Part shown: in pieces, positions 42,737 to 51,082 of the stretch
How positions within the stretch are numbered: the stretch's first letter is position 1
How the letters are laid out: each line of letters begins with the position of its first letter
Source: Flavobacterium album
GTDB taxonomy: Bacteria; Bacteroidota; Bacteroidia; Flavobacteriales; Flavobacteriaceae
Direction of reading: 5' to 3'
Assembly (NCBI RefSeq): GCF_003096035.1
Contig: NZ_CP029186.1
Span: 2,772,001 to 2,836,000, forward strand
DNA length: 64,000 bases
Translations under genes and position numbers: made by a program
Notes under the pieces: model-generated
Told to the model about the DNA's origin: nothing
What the model saw: only the letters and a program-made list of their open reading frames with translations
The model's database searches: none

Positions 42737-44605
42737 CTATCTTTTTCCAATTTCTATAACCGAGCTTCCGTAAATCCTGATAGTCGATTTTATAAAATCT
42801 TCCTCATTGGCTTTATAGATGTTATCCACATATTTCTGCGGGTTGCGGTCGATGTAAGGGAACCAAGTGCTGTGCACCTGTATCATTATGCGGTGGCCTT
42901 TTTTAAAGGTGTGCAGTATGTCCTGCAGCGGAACATTTACCCTTGTAATCTGATTGGGTACAAAAGGCTCGGGTTTTTCAAAGCTGTTCCTGAAACGCCC
43001 GCGGAATACTTCCGAGCGTACCAGCTGCTGGTAATCACCCATCATGATATTTTTCGGGTTATCTTCAAAATTAGGCTCATCATCTGGATACACATCAATT
43101 AGCTTTACGATGAAGTCGGCATCAGTACCCGTCATCGAAACGTCGAGTTTGGCAAGTATCTCTCCGGAAAACTCCATATCTTCTGTCAGCACATCCGATT
43201 CAAACGTGAGTACATCCGGCCTGCGTGACGCATTCCGTTGGTCGTCCGACATAAAATTACGCGGCGTGAACGTCAGCCCCTCAATCTGCGAAGTGTAAGG
43301 AACCGGTTTGGCAGGGTCGCTTATATATTCGAATACAGCTTTGTCATTTATTGGCTTATTGATGCCGAGCTTACCTTTTTCGCCAAAATAAATCTTTGTG
43401 TTGGATGCGGCTTTTGGCGGCCATACATCAAAGGTTTTCCATTTCTTAACACCGGTGTCAAACATATAGGCTTCCGGCAGGTTGGGGTTTGCACCGTCTT
43501 TGAGGTAGTGGGCAAAGAATTTACGCTCAATCTCCTTTTGGTAAAAAGTAGCAATGCTGTCGCCAAAGTAAATATGGTTGTGGGTAGATTTGCCGCCTTC
43601 ATGTGCCCATGCACCGTGCGACCACGGCCCCATTACGATAGTGTTCTTAGCTTTCGGGGTAGATTTTTCAATGGCTTTATAAATATTTAGCGGGCCGGAA
43701 AGGTCTTCGGCATCAAACCATCCGCCAACCGTCATCACGGCAGGGGTGATATTTTTAAGGTGCGGGAGGATGCTCCTTTTCTGCCAGAACTCATCATAAT
43801 TAGGATGGTCGACAACCTGTTTCCAAAAGAAATTATCATAATGGTATTTTTCAGTAATATTTTTCAAAGGCCCAAGGCGCAGGTAAAAGTCATAAGCATC
43901 ATGGGACGGATTCGTATAAAAGCGCATGATCTCGTTTTCGAACCAGTTGTCTTTAGTGTTTTCCTTCTTTTGGTAACCAAATACCGCAAAGGCAGGAGTA
44001 TAGCTTTCAAGGTAAGCGCCCATGTGGTGAAAATCGTCAAAATAAAAATCCGAAACCGGTGCCTGTGGAGACACGGCTTTCAATGCAGGGTGCGCGTCTG
44101 GGAGGGCCGCAGCGCTATAGAATCCCGGATAGGAGATGCCATATATCCCCACTTTCCCATTGTTGCCTTTTATATTTTTGAGCATCCAATCGATAGAATC
44201 ATAGGTGTCGGAGCTTTCATCGATAGCTTTTTTATCCTTGCGGTCATTGCCTGTAATATTGGGTGTCATGTTATCAAACACGCCATCCGACATATAGCGC
44301 CCCCGCACATCCTGGAATACCAATATGTAATTATCATGCACAAGGTACGTTGACGGATGCCCATGGGGGTCAAAGTTGGCATAATTCGAAGCGTTATAAC
44401 ACGTGCGGTTCATCAATATCGGGTAGGTCTTCGACTTGTCTTTTGGCACATACACTACTGTAAAAAGTTTCGCGCCATCCCGCATCGGTATACGGTACTC
44501 GAACTTCTCATAGTTCTGGCGCATATAGATGGAATCTGTATTTTGCTTTTGTGCGAAAGCAGAGAAGGAAAGGAGGGTTATTAAAAGTAGTTGTATTGTT
44601 TTCAT
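42737..44605 (-). CDS. CocE/NonD family hydrolase (X-Pro dipeptidyl-peptidase S15)
   Basis: A 622-residue protein with a signal peptide (MKTIQLLLITLLSFSAFA). The N-terminal alpha/beta-hydrolase domain has the nucleophile Ser158 in YGISYPGF; the acid and His follow in GWFDAED and MGPWSHGAW. The C-terminal beta jelly roll (about 420-622) is the X-Pro dipeptidyl-peptidase C domain. Such proteins are alpha-amino-acid ester hydrolases, glutaryl-7-ACA acylases or peptidases. It is probably periplasmic. Confidence 0.92.
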   Translation of the reverse strand: MKTIQLLLITLLSFSAFAQKQNTDSIYMRQNYEKFEYRIPMRDGAKLFTVVYVPKDKSKTYPILMNRTCYNASNYANFDPHGHPSTYLVHDNYILVFQDVRGRYMSDGVFDNMTPNITGNDRKDKKAIDESSDTYDSIDWMLKNIKGNNGKVGIYGISYPGFYSAAALPDAHPALKAVSPQAPVSDFYFDDFHHMGAYLESYTPAFAVFGYQKKENTKDNWFENEIMRFYTNPSHDAYDFYLRLGPLKNITEKYHYDNFFWKQVVDHPNYDEFWQKRSILPHLKNITPAVMTVGGWFDAEDLSGPLNIYKAIEKSTPKAKNTIVMGPWSHGAWAHEGGKSTHNHIYFGDSIATFYQKEIERKFFAHYLKDGANPNLPEAYMFDTGVKKWKTFDVWPPKAASNTKIYFGEKGKLGINKPINDKAVFEYISDPAKPVPYTSQIEGLTFTPRNFMSDDQRNASRRPDVLTFESDVLTEDMEFSGEILAKLDVSMTGTDADFIVKLIDVYPDDEPNFEDNPKNIMMGDYQQLVRSEVFRGRFRNSFEKPEPFVPNQITRVNVPLQDILHTFKKGHRIMIQVHSTWFPYIDRNPQKYVDNIYKANEEDFIKSTIRIYGSSVIEIGKR

Positions 44606-44616
44606 TCTTATTTCAT

Positions 44617-45117
44617 TTAGTATTTAGTCCGGCATATTCCATGTACATGCATTCTAACTTTTTCCATTGAATCAATAAATGTAATACCATACTTTTCTTC
44701 AACAGCGGCATTCATCGCTTTTTCATAGCAAAGATATCCAAACTTGTCTTCTGGCGGTGTCCCAAGACAACTAACTCCATATACATCAGTCCTGATGCCT
44801 TTTTTTAAAAATGCTTTTTTAAGGTATTCAATCTCACATTCTGTAGTACCCAAACCAACTCCCAAAAAATATTTATAGCCGTATTTTTTTATTTCATTCT
44901 GAACTCGACAATCAGCATTTATACAAGCAGTATCAATTATCTTGAAAATCTTTTTATTGCCGTCCATATATCCGCCAAGTTTAGCATACATCATGACATT
45001 ATATACAACAATGGTATCATTTTCCTTTATGACTAAATCCTTTTCTTTCGATTTACCACAGGAAACCATCACAAATAGCAATGACAGTATGAATAATGGT
45101 AGTATAGATCGCTGCAT
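44617..45117 (-). CDS. Hypothetical lipoprotein
   Basis: A 166-residue protein with signal peptide and lipobox MVSC. The mature part has five further cysteines (ACINADC, TTEC, SCLG, YLC, GIC), probably forming disulfides in the periplasm. I do not recognise the family. The stop codon lies 11 bp before the CocE-family gene, suggesting one transcript. Confidence 0.7.
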   Translation of the reverse strand: MQRSILPLFILSLLFVMVSCGKSKEKDLVIKENDTIVVYNVMMYAKLGGYMDGNKKIFKIIDTACINADCRVQNEIKKYGYKYFLGVGLGTTECEIEYLKKAFLKKGIRTDVYGVSCLGTPPEDKFGYLCYEKAMNAAVEEKYGITFIDSMEKVRMHVHGICRTKY

Positions 45118-45144
45118 AAATAGAAAATAGTCAGTAAAAAATCA

Positions 45145-45510
45145 TCAATTAAAAAACTCCCCAAAGTGCCACAATATCCCTGAAGGGTCGTGTACAAAGC
45201 ATTCCTTGCCCCAGTCCATGGTGCGTACCGGTACAACTTTTACATTCTCGTACTTGCTTGGCAGGTTAAGTGCCACAAGCTCTTTGTAGAAACGTTCGGT
45301 ATCATCTACTTCCATAAAGACCATAGTGTTGTCTACCCAGTCTTTCAGATAATAGTCCTGCAGGTAGAACGACAGTGCGCCACTATGAAAGACCGACATA
45401 TTATGGCTTATAACATTTTCCTCAAAGCCCAGGTCGCGGTAAAATGCACGGGAAATTTCGAAGTCTTTAGCCCCGATGAATGGGCGGATGGATTTGCCTT
45501 TATGGTTCAT
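45145..45510 (-). CDS. VOC family (glyoxalase/bleomycin-resistance-like) protein
   Basis: A 121-residue protein with two beta-alpha-beta-beta-beta modules. FIGAKDFEISRAFYRDLGFE is the typical first module and CFVHDPSGILWHFGEF the typical end. Few metal ligands of glyoxalase I are visible, so the activity is open. It lies 27 bp upstream of the lipoprotein gene on the same strand. Confidence 0.88.
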   Translation of the reverse strand: MNHKGKSIRPFIGAKDFEISRAFYRDLGFEENVISHNMSVFHSGALSFYLQDYYLKDWVDNTMVFMEVDDTERFYKELVALNLPSKYENVKVVPVRTMDWGKECFVHDPSGILWHFGEFFN

Positions 45511-45543
45511 TGCTTACATTATTGGTTAAAGTAAATGTAGCAA

Positions 45544-46203
45544 TTATCCCATTATAATCCCAAATAATATAAGGACGATCAAAAAGACTACGAACAGGTA
45601 GGCATAGTCTTCGGAATAGTCATTGCCTTTGGGCTCTTTTACGGGGTTGTACCGTATGTTGCTGAGCACAGATACCTTTTCACGTAGCATTACATTGCCA
45701 TGTGCAAGCCTTATGAGCTTCCTGTAAAGAATTATTTTTGACGGATCATCGAGAAATTTTGAGGCAATGACCAGTTCATCAATGATCAGCCCGTTGGTCG
45801 CAATATCTTCTACATCTACAAGGTAGTTAAGGTTCTCGGTACAAAGCACTTCATTAATGATCTCAAATAAAGTAGCGCTTTCTATGTGGCTGCCCGTATT
45901 AAAAACCCTTTCGCGGATATTCCTGAATACCATAAGAAAAGACACAGCCATCGCGTTCCCCGATTCCGGCCTTTCGGTTGCCGGCTTGCTTTGTTGGTGC
46001 TGCCAATCGTCATACGCCTTACGGCTTGATTTATCTACGAGTATAAAATAAGATTCCGAAATCTCTTTGAATAGCTCTTCACTCTGGCGGCTGCCGTTAT
46101 TCCGGTCGGGATGGTGCCGGAGCGCAAGGAGCCGGTAGGCCTTTTTGACTTCGTCCTGTGAAGAACCGGGGCTAACGCCAAGTATTTTGTAATGGTCCTT
46201 CAT
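45544..46203 (-). CDS. Tail-anchored J-domain protein 1
   Basis: A 219-residue protein: an N-terminal J domain with the HPD motif at 31-33 (LRHHPDRN), a helical middle part (about 85-180) and a C-terminal membrane helix (about 199-217, YLFVVFLIVLILFGIIMG). The J domain recruits DnaK; the tail anchor would put it at the inner membrane with the J domain in the cytoplasm. It lacks the G/F and zinc regions of DnaJ. It is a paralogue of the next gene upstream. Confidence 0.88.
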   Translation of the reverse strand: MKDHYKILGVSPGSSQDEVKKAYRLLALRHHPDRNNGSRQSEELFKEISESYFILVDKSSRKAYDDWQHQQSKPATERPESGNAMAVSFLMVFRNIRERVFNTGSHIESATLFEIINEVLCTENLNYLVDVEDIATNGLIIDELVIASKFLDDPSKIILYRKLIRLAHGNVMLREKVSVLSNIRYNPVKEPKGNDYSEDYAYLFVVFLIVLILFGIIMG

Positions 46204-46307
46204 CAGGCTTATTATTCAGGGAATCAATTTATTTGATACTATTCATAACGCAATATATGAAAGAATAATATCTCAATTCGGGAAAATTTAATATTCGCGA
46301 TCTTATG

Positions 46308-46967
46308 TTAAAATGCCAGTGCAAGAATGATTATAACGATAAGCAGGATAAAAAAATAAGCTTTACCATTGCCTTCTTTTGAATTGACCGCCACTGGCGC
46401 CTCGTAGGGGCTTTCGCTTTTTTCATTCATTACTGCGATCTTTTCCACAGTCCGCGGATCACTGTTAGCCAGCACAAGCAGCTTGTTATAGATTGACGAT
46501 TTTGAACTGTCACTAAGGAACACGCCCGCAATAAGTATTTCGTCGATAATGAGGTTGATGGTACATACATCGCCGGTACGGACTAAAAACGCCAGGTTCT
46601 CTTCGGAAAGCACATCATCCATTACCTTATAAAGTGCATATTTGTTGATATAACCCCCGGCATTAAACACCCTGTTCCTGATATCCTTAAAAATAATAAG
46701 GAAAGTTGCAGCTGTTTTTTTTGCTTTCGGATCTGCTGTCCGCAATACTTTCCCGGGGTTGGCGACCAGGTAGTCGTAATCCTGCCTCCGGGTGAAGTCG
46801 CCCAGGATCTCATACGATTCCGCGATCTCCTTGAAACGTTCCTCGCTGGCACTATCACCTTCATTCCTGTCCGGATGATGCTGCAAAGCCAGTACGCGAT
46901 AGGCTTTCTTTATCTCATCAGGGGAAGAGGCAGGTGCAACGCCAAGTATTTTATAGTAGTCTTTCAT
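46308..46967 (-). CDS. Tail-anchored J-domain protein 2
   Basis: A 219-residue paralogue of the neighbouring J protein: HPD at 31-33 (LQHHPDRNEGD), a similar middle (TFLIIFKDIRNRVFNAGGYI against the partner's VFRNIRERVFNTGSHI), and a C-terminal helix (AYFFILLIVIIILALAF). Equal lengths and domain order indicate a tandem duplication, followed by divergence of the linker. The genes are 104 bp apart on the same strand. Confidence 0.88.
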   Translation of the reverse strand: MKDYYKILGVAPASSPDEIKKAYRVLALQHHPDRNEGDSASEERFKEIAESYEILGDFTRRQDYDYLVANPGKVLRTADPKAKKTAATFLIIFKDIRNRVFNAGGYINKYALYKVMDDVLSEENLAFLVRTGDVCTINLIIDEILIAGVFLSDSSKSSIYNKLLVLANSDPRTVEKIAVMNEKSESPYEAPVAVNSKEGNGKAYFFILLIVIIILALAF

Positions 46968-47083
46968 TAAGAAAGTTTCAAACCACTAAGGTAAGGGAAT
47001 GCTGTGATATTGCAAAATCAATTGTTATCGCATAAACACACTGAATTGAGATCGCGGCCTGTCTATGCGATAGAGGCTGTAAA

Positions 47084-47740
47084 CTATTTACCAACCCATT
47101 TATTCAACAGCTTTTTATTCCCCGTCAAACTCCCGATCATAAAGAACTTATTGTTTGCCAAAGCCGCCGACTCACTGATTTTTTCCTTCATTACGCCTTT
47201 TCTTTTAATATAGTTGGAATGCAGGAAATAACTGCCCGAAGTGTCTTTTACTATATAGCCCGTATGGAAATCCAGCCCAACGATGAAAACGGAATTCTCC
47301 GGCTGCTTCTCCATATAGGCCTCAAACTTTTTGATGCCCGAAAAAGTATGGATGTCGGTACACAATACTTTTATCATATCGCCCGAAGCACACTGGGCCA
47401 GCTTTGCGCGCTGTATGGCAAAGCCAAGGTCGTCCAGCGTATTGGTAACGAAATAGCCACAGGCGATCTCACCCTGCTGCGGGGTTCTGGTCATTCCGTA
47501 AAAATCCCAGGGCGTGCCGTTCCAGTAGGCGGGGAGGCTGTCGTTCACCAAATGGAATAAATAACCCGAAACCTCGCTATAGGGCTTACCCGAAAGTTCC
47601 CCTTTGTGTTTGGTTATAGAGGCTTTAAAGTTTTCGTAATCGGCAGGGGCTTTTACGATAGTAGATGCGGGTTTGGTTTTATCCCATTGGCATGCTATCA
47701 GGGCAAATACGGCAAGCAGGGCAGGTAATAGTTTTTGCAT
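47084..47740 (-). CDS. Lipoprotein with possible NlpC/papain-like domain
   Basis: A 218-residue protein with lipobox LIAC. GEIACGYFVTNTLDDLGF could hold a catalytic Cys, and VGLDFHTGYIV or YFLHSNYIK a catalytic His, in the order expected of papain-like cysteine peptidases (NlpC/P60 or DUF1175-like). This is pattern reading only. The mature protein should sit on the periplasmic side. Confidence 0.7.
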   Translation of the reverse strand: MQKLLPALLAVFALIACQWDKTKPASTIVKAPADYENFKASITKHKGELSGKPYSEVSGYLFHLVNDSLPAYWNGTPWDFYGMTRTPQQGEIACGYFVTNTLDDLGFAIQRAKLAQCASGDMIKVLCTDIHTFSGIKKFEAYMEKQPENSVFIVGLDFHTGYIVKDTSGSYFLHSNYIKRKGVMKEKISESAALANNKFFMIGSLTGNKKLLNKWVGK

Positions 47741-47823
47741 AGGTCGTTTTGTTGGTTACCTATATAACTGATATTCTGCGTACCTATTGTGTTATGGGAT
47801 AATCATTTACCATTTAAAGTTTA

Positions 47824-47971
47824 AATTAACCACATAGGTATATAGGTTTATTGTGATCTATTGATACTTAAGGAAACATATTAGCACATAGTGAAGCGAA
47901 GCTTCATGCTCTGTGTCACTTAATTGGGTTTTATGATTCCTTTCTAAAAGCTATGTGCCTATGTGGTTAAA
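47824..47971 (-). mobile_element. 145-bp palindromic MITE-like element, copy 2
   Basis: The inverse copy of 40791-40937. Ends TTAACCACATAGG and CCTATGTGGTTAA are intact; the central ACACAGAGCATGAAGCTTCG is nearly identical (read on the minus strand). It lies between the NlpC-like lipoprotein gene and the gene at 47982. Confidence 0.85.
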
Positions 47972-47981
47972 TATTTTTTGC

Positions 47982-48347
47982 TTAATCGTCATCAGGCGGG
48001 GTCTCGATATGTTCTATATAAAATACTTGGTAATGAAGGTTGTCGGCCAACGGCCTGGCGTGGTTAGCTATTTTCAATCTTTTCAGCATTTCACGGCCAA
48101 ACCCGGGCATTTTATCAAAACCTTCATCCGCCTTGATACCAACCGCAGCATAGCTTGTATAAGTACCGGGCCTGTCCAGCTTGTCGTGCATTTCATTGGA
48201 TAATACAAATCCATCTTCGTAAACGGCTACAATATCCTCTTCGGTGACTTGTTGCAAGGCGTTGAAAAATTCATTAGGGACGTAACCGTGGTGGGCTTCA
48301 AGTTCTCTGCCGCCGGGCATACGGAATAAGGCTTTATAGTAAGGCAT
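47982..48347 (-). CDS. Hypothetical protein
   Basis: I do not recognise the family. It has 121 residues, is soluble and acidic, with a C-terminal PPDDD. A beta-rich N-terminal part (ALFRMPGGRELEAHHGYV) is followed by helices. Composition matches the neighbouring genes. A MITE-like element ends 11 bp from its stop codon. Confidence 0.65.
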   Translation of the reverse strand: MPYYKALFRMPGGRELEAHHGYVPNEFFNALQQVTEEDIVAVYEDGFVLSNEMHDKLDRPGTYTSYAAVGIKADEGFDKMPGFGREMLKRLKIANHARPLADNLHYQVFYIEHIETPPDDD

Positions 48348-48537
48348 GTAATTTTATTTACTTCAAATTTACAGATATCCGGTAAAACTGCAAACGGTAC
48401 AAGGCCTCTTTAAAAAAGCTTTAACGAGTGGATAGATGTTAGCATTGATGAAATGTTATTGCCAACGCTGTTTAAAAGATCACAAAACTTTGTAAAAATA
48501 AATTTACAATAGAGGCACTTTTTTGGGGAGAATTACT

Positions 48538-49287
48538 ATGTTAGCAATATCGCATAATAAGAGTGACATGGAACTACTGAAACAGTTTAAGCAAACGAAT
48601 TGGCTTAAGATATTAGCTTTTTACGGAATTATCCTGACCGGGACCTACTTCGCACGCAAGCTGCCAAACGTATTCAGCCTGGTTATGTCCGAAATTACAG
48701 ATGTATCTTTCCCGTTTAACTATAATCATGGTTTGGTAACCCTGGCCGTTGCCCTTTTATTCTATGCATTTGACAGGCAGAAACAGGAGATTACGTTATT
48801 GGGAGATAATAAAGTGAAAAGCCTGTTGTTCCCGGCGGTGTTGTTTATTTGTTATTCGGTGTACGGTATAAACAATAGCCAGGGAATTGACAACCATTTG
48901 TGGGCCGCTATGTTTTGTGGGTTTGCGCTGGTTTACAATATCATGGAAGAGTATGCCTGGAGAGGTTACCTTATCGAAAGCCAAAGCAAAATGAACTACG
49001 TGTTTAAGAGCCTCCTCTCAGGAGTTTTATGGGCGATCTGGCACTTATTGATCTTTGAAAACTTTAACCAGTACGGTGGCTTTTGGATCTTCCTGGTTTT
49101 TTGCATCATCTTTTCTTTCCTGCTTACATTCGCAGTTATACGAACCAACTCGATACTTGCTGCTGCCGCCATACACGCGTTTATTATACAAACCAATATA
49201 GTGGCGTTAATCTGCTTTGTGATCTTTATCCTGCTGCTTGTCACCTGGAATAAAAAGATACCGAAAGAAAGGAAAAGTGATTTCTGA
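48538..49287 (+). CDS. CPBP family intramembrane glutamic protease
   Basis: A 249-residue polytopic protein. The ATG at 48538 is chosen because GGGGAG precedes it by 7 nt; a TTG at 48523 also fits, as does ATG 48568. Conserved motifs: EEYAWRG with Glu137, Glu138 and Arg142, then IWHLLIFEN with His169, and AAAAIHAF in a later helix. These are the catalytic residues of the CAAX/bacteriocin-processing (Abi) family. The substrate is unknown. Confidence 0.85.
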   Translation: MLAISHNKSDMELLKQFKQTNWLKILAFYGIILTGTYFARKLPNVFSLVMSEITDVSFPFNYNHGLVTLAVALLFYAFDRQKQEITLLGDNKVKSLLFPAVLFICYSVYGINNSQGIDNHLWAAMFCGFALVYNIMEEYAWRGYLIESQSKMNYVFKSLLSGVLWAIWHLLIFENFNQYGGFWIFLVFCIIFSFLLTFAVIRTNSILAAAAIHAFIIQTNIVALICFVIFILLLVTWNKKIPKERKSDF

Positions 49288-49398
49288 CTAAGCTAAGGGT
49301 AATCAGGATTATCGGGTGGTTGGTAATGATCTAATTGTAAGAAAGGAAAATAATCAGGATGGCAGAATGGTGCTATACAACAGTATTAATTCATCATT

Positions 49399-50322
49399 TT
49401 AAACCCATTGCTTCATGCTTTCGGGTGTAAGGATACGTTTCGGTTGTTGCGGGTTCAGGTCGAGAATTAATTCCAGATTAGCATAATCAACCGAACCATC
49501 ACCTAAAACCTTCGATGCGTACAATCGCCCTTCTTTCGTAGCAATAATCCTATTATTGTTATCTGTATCAGCCCATTTTATGCCCTTAAGTTTCGTCTTT
49601 TTGTCTTTTTTTGCGATATAAAAAAAGTCAAAATTTTTCCGGTGTTCACTATGATAAAAACTTATCCTGAGTAGCGATGTGCTGTTTGTAATTGCTTTTT
49701 TCCAAAGCTTGGGCACTATCAGCTCAAGGCTTGCATGTTGTAGCTCAGCCCAAATAGGGTTGGGATTTCTATGTGTTATCCCTGAAGTTTCAGCAGCCAC
49801 AAATTTATCATCCGATATTTCAGCCCATCCCTCTCTTTGCAGGCGATGGTCCAGCAGTGTATTGATTTGGCCTTTCCAAACGTTATAGTCATTCCCCGTT
49901 TTCACAGTCGCAATCTTTACCGATGCAGGAATGGGCAGGCCGGAGAGTGGTTCAACAGGGTTATTGACATTAAGCACGATAGTGTTTTCGTCATCAAATA
50001 ATCCGCCGCCGGTACCAAATAAAGTATTCTCGTGTTCCCAGGCTGCCAGGTCCATCCAGTAAGGCGGGCGGCTGATAACAGTGCGGGTGATAATGCGGCT
50101 GGGCTGGTACTCCTCATGATCTATAAGATAAATCAGGTAAGTGCCTGTAGGGGAAATATCGCAACGCCTTACCTGTATTTTCTTATCGATCCATTGCCCG
50201 GGCTCAATGCTGTCGTTGTCAAGATTCCAGATAAGCATTTGGGTCCATTTCGTAGGCCCATGCCGAAATAGGACAGCTTTATTAGCTTCCCTTGCTTTTA
50301 TAAAAAAGATCCGTGCGTACAT
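49399..50322 (-). CDS. Hypothetical protein
   Basis: I do not recognise the family. It has 307 residues with no signal peptide or helix. Repeating short strands (TYLIYLIDHEEY, IIATKEGRLYASKVL) suggest a beta-propeller-like fold. The protein is rich in Trp and basic residues. Monocistronic; relatives seem limited to Bacteroidota in my reading, but that is unsearched. Confidence 0.6.
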   Translation of the reverse strand: MYARIFFIKAREANKAVLFRHGPTKWTQMLIWNLDNDSIEPGQWIDKKIQVRRCDISPTGTYLIYLIDHEEYQPSRIITRTVISRPPYWMDLAAWEHENTLFGTGGGLFDDENTIVLNVNNPVEPLSGLPIPASVKIATVKTGNDYNVWKGQINTLLDHRLQREGWAEISDDKFVAAETSGITHRNPNPIWAELQHASLELIVPKLWKKAITNSTSLLRISFYHSEHRKNFDFFYIAKKDKKTKLKGIKWADTDNNNRIIATKEGRLYASKVLGDGSVDYANLELILDLNPQQPKRILTPESMKQWV

Positions 50323-50459
50323 TTTTCAAAAGTAGGAAAGAATGTTGATATAAATATAAATGGTTATCGGTTGTGAATTTAGCCTCCACGCTTTTTAAAT
50401 TCGATAGCAAAATATTTGTGGAATATAAAAAACTGTACGAATTCCTGTTTCGTTATTGC

Positions 50460-50906
50460 TTATCCGTTCCAATCATACCAGTAATGCCTTCCAAGCCCTA
50501 AATCATGGAATAGCTGAAAATAGATTACTACTAATATAGGAAACAAAATTATCGCTATAATTTTAAATATTTTCGATTCGAAGGATTTTAAAATTGTAAT
50601 CAATAAAATAATAAAAGACGGTATTAATCCGATGAGCGTAAAACAGTGAATCCATTCAAGACCTTCGTTATCATGTGTTCCTCCAGAATAAAGCTTTATA
50701 AAAATATCATTGAGCGCTATAAATAGAAAGGCGAAAATACTTTTCCAAATTGCCTTTACATTCTTAGTGCCAAAAGCAACTAATGATGTAGTTGCAATTA
50801 TTATAATTGGTGTGAACGATATTCCATTGGGAGCAAAAAAGTGTCCGATAATGCCGTTAAATATTACTATTATAAATGCAAGAATAAGTACTAATTTGTC
50901 TCTCAT
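50460..50906 (-). CDS. Hypothetical membrane protein
   Basis: A 148-residue protein from the ATG at 50906 (MRDKLVLILAFIIVIF); upstream in-frame ATGs at 50936 and 50954 would add a charged segment before the first helix. About four helices are visible, separated by charged loops. No motif is recognised. It is clearly AT-rich compared with the flanking genes, and a palindromic repeat lies upstream. Confidence 0.6.
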   Translation of the reverse strand: MRDKLVLILAFIIVIFNGIIGHFFAPNGISFTPIIIIATTSLVAFGTKNVKAIWKSIFAFLFIALNDIFIKLYSGGTHDNEGLEWIHCFTLIGLIPSFIILLITILKSFESKIFKIIAIILFPILVVIYFQLFHDLGLGRHYWYDWNG

Positions 50907-50967
50907 TATCTCTATATTTTTACCCGACAATACCATTTTCACCACCCAGATCACTGATCCCCCGTTA

Positions 50968-51041
50968 GCGCGAGTGTCACGCTCGTGCCGATAATGTTTG
51001 GGCTATAGTGCCTGTGCCTGCACGAGTGTGACGCTCGCGCC
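50968..51041. repeat. Inverted pair of palindromic GAGTGTnACGCTCG units
   Basis: GCGCGAGTGTCACGCTCGTGC at 50968-50988 (given here as its own near-palindrome) and its near-reverse complement at 51020-51040 are separated by 31 bp. Either arm can fold alone, or both can pair as one long stem. It lies 40 bp after the uvrA stop. Confidence 0.7.
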
Positions 51042-51082
51042 AGCACTTCAACCCTTAACTCCAAACCCGAAACCCCTAACCT

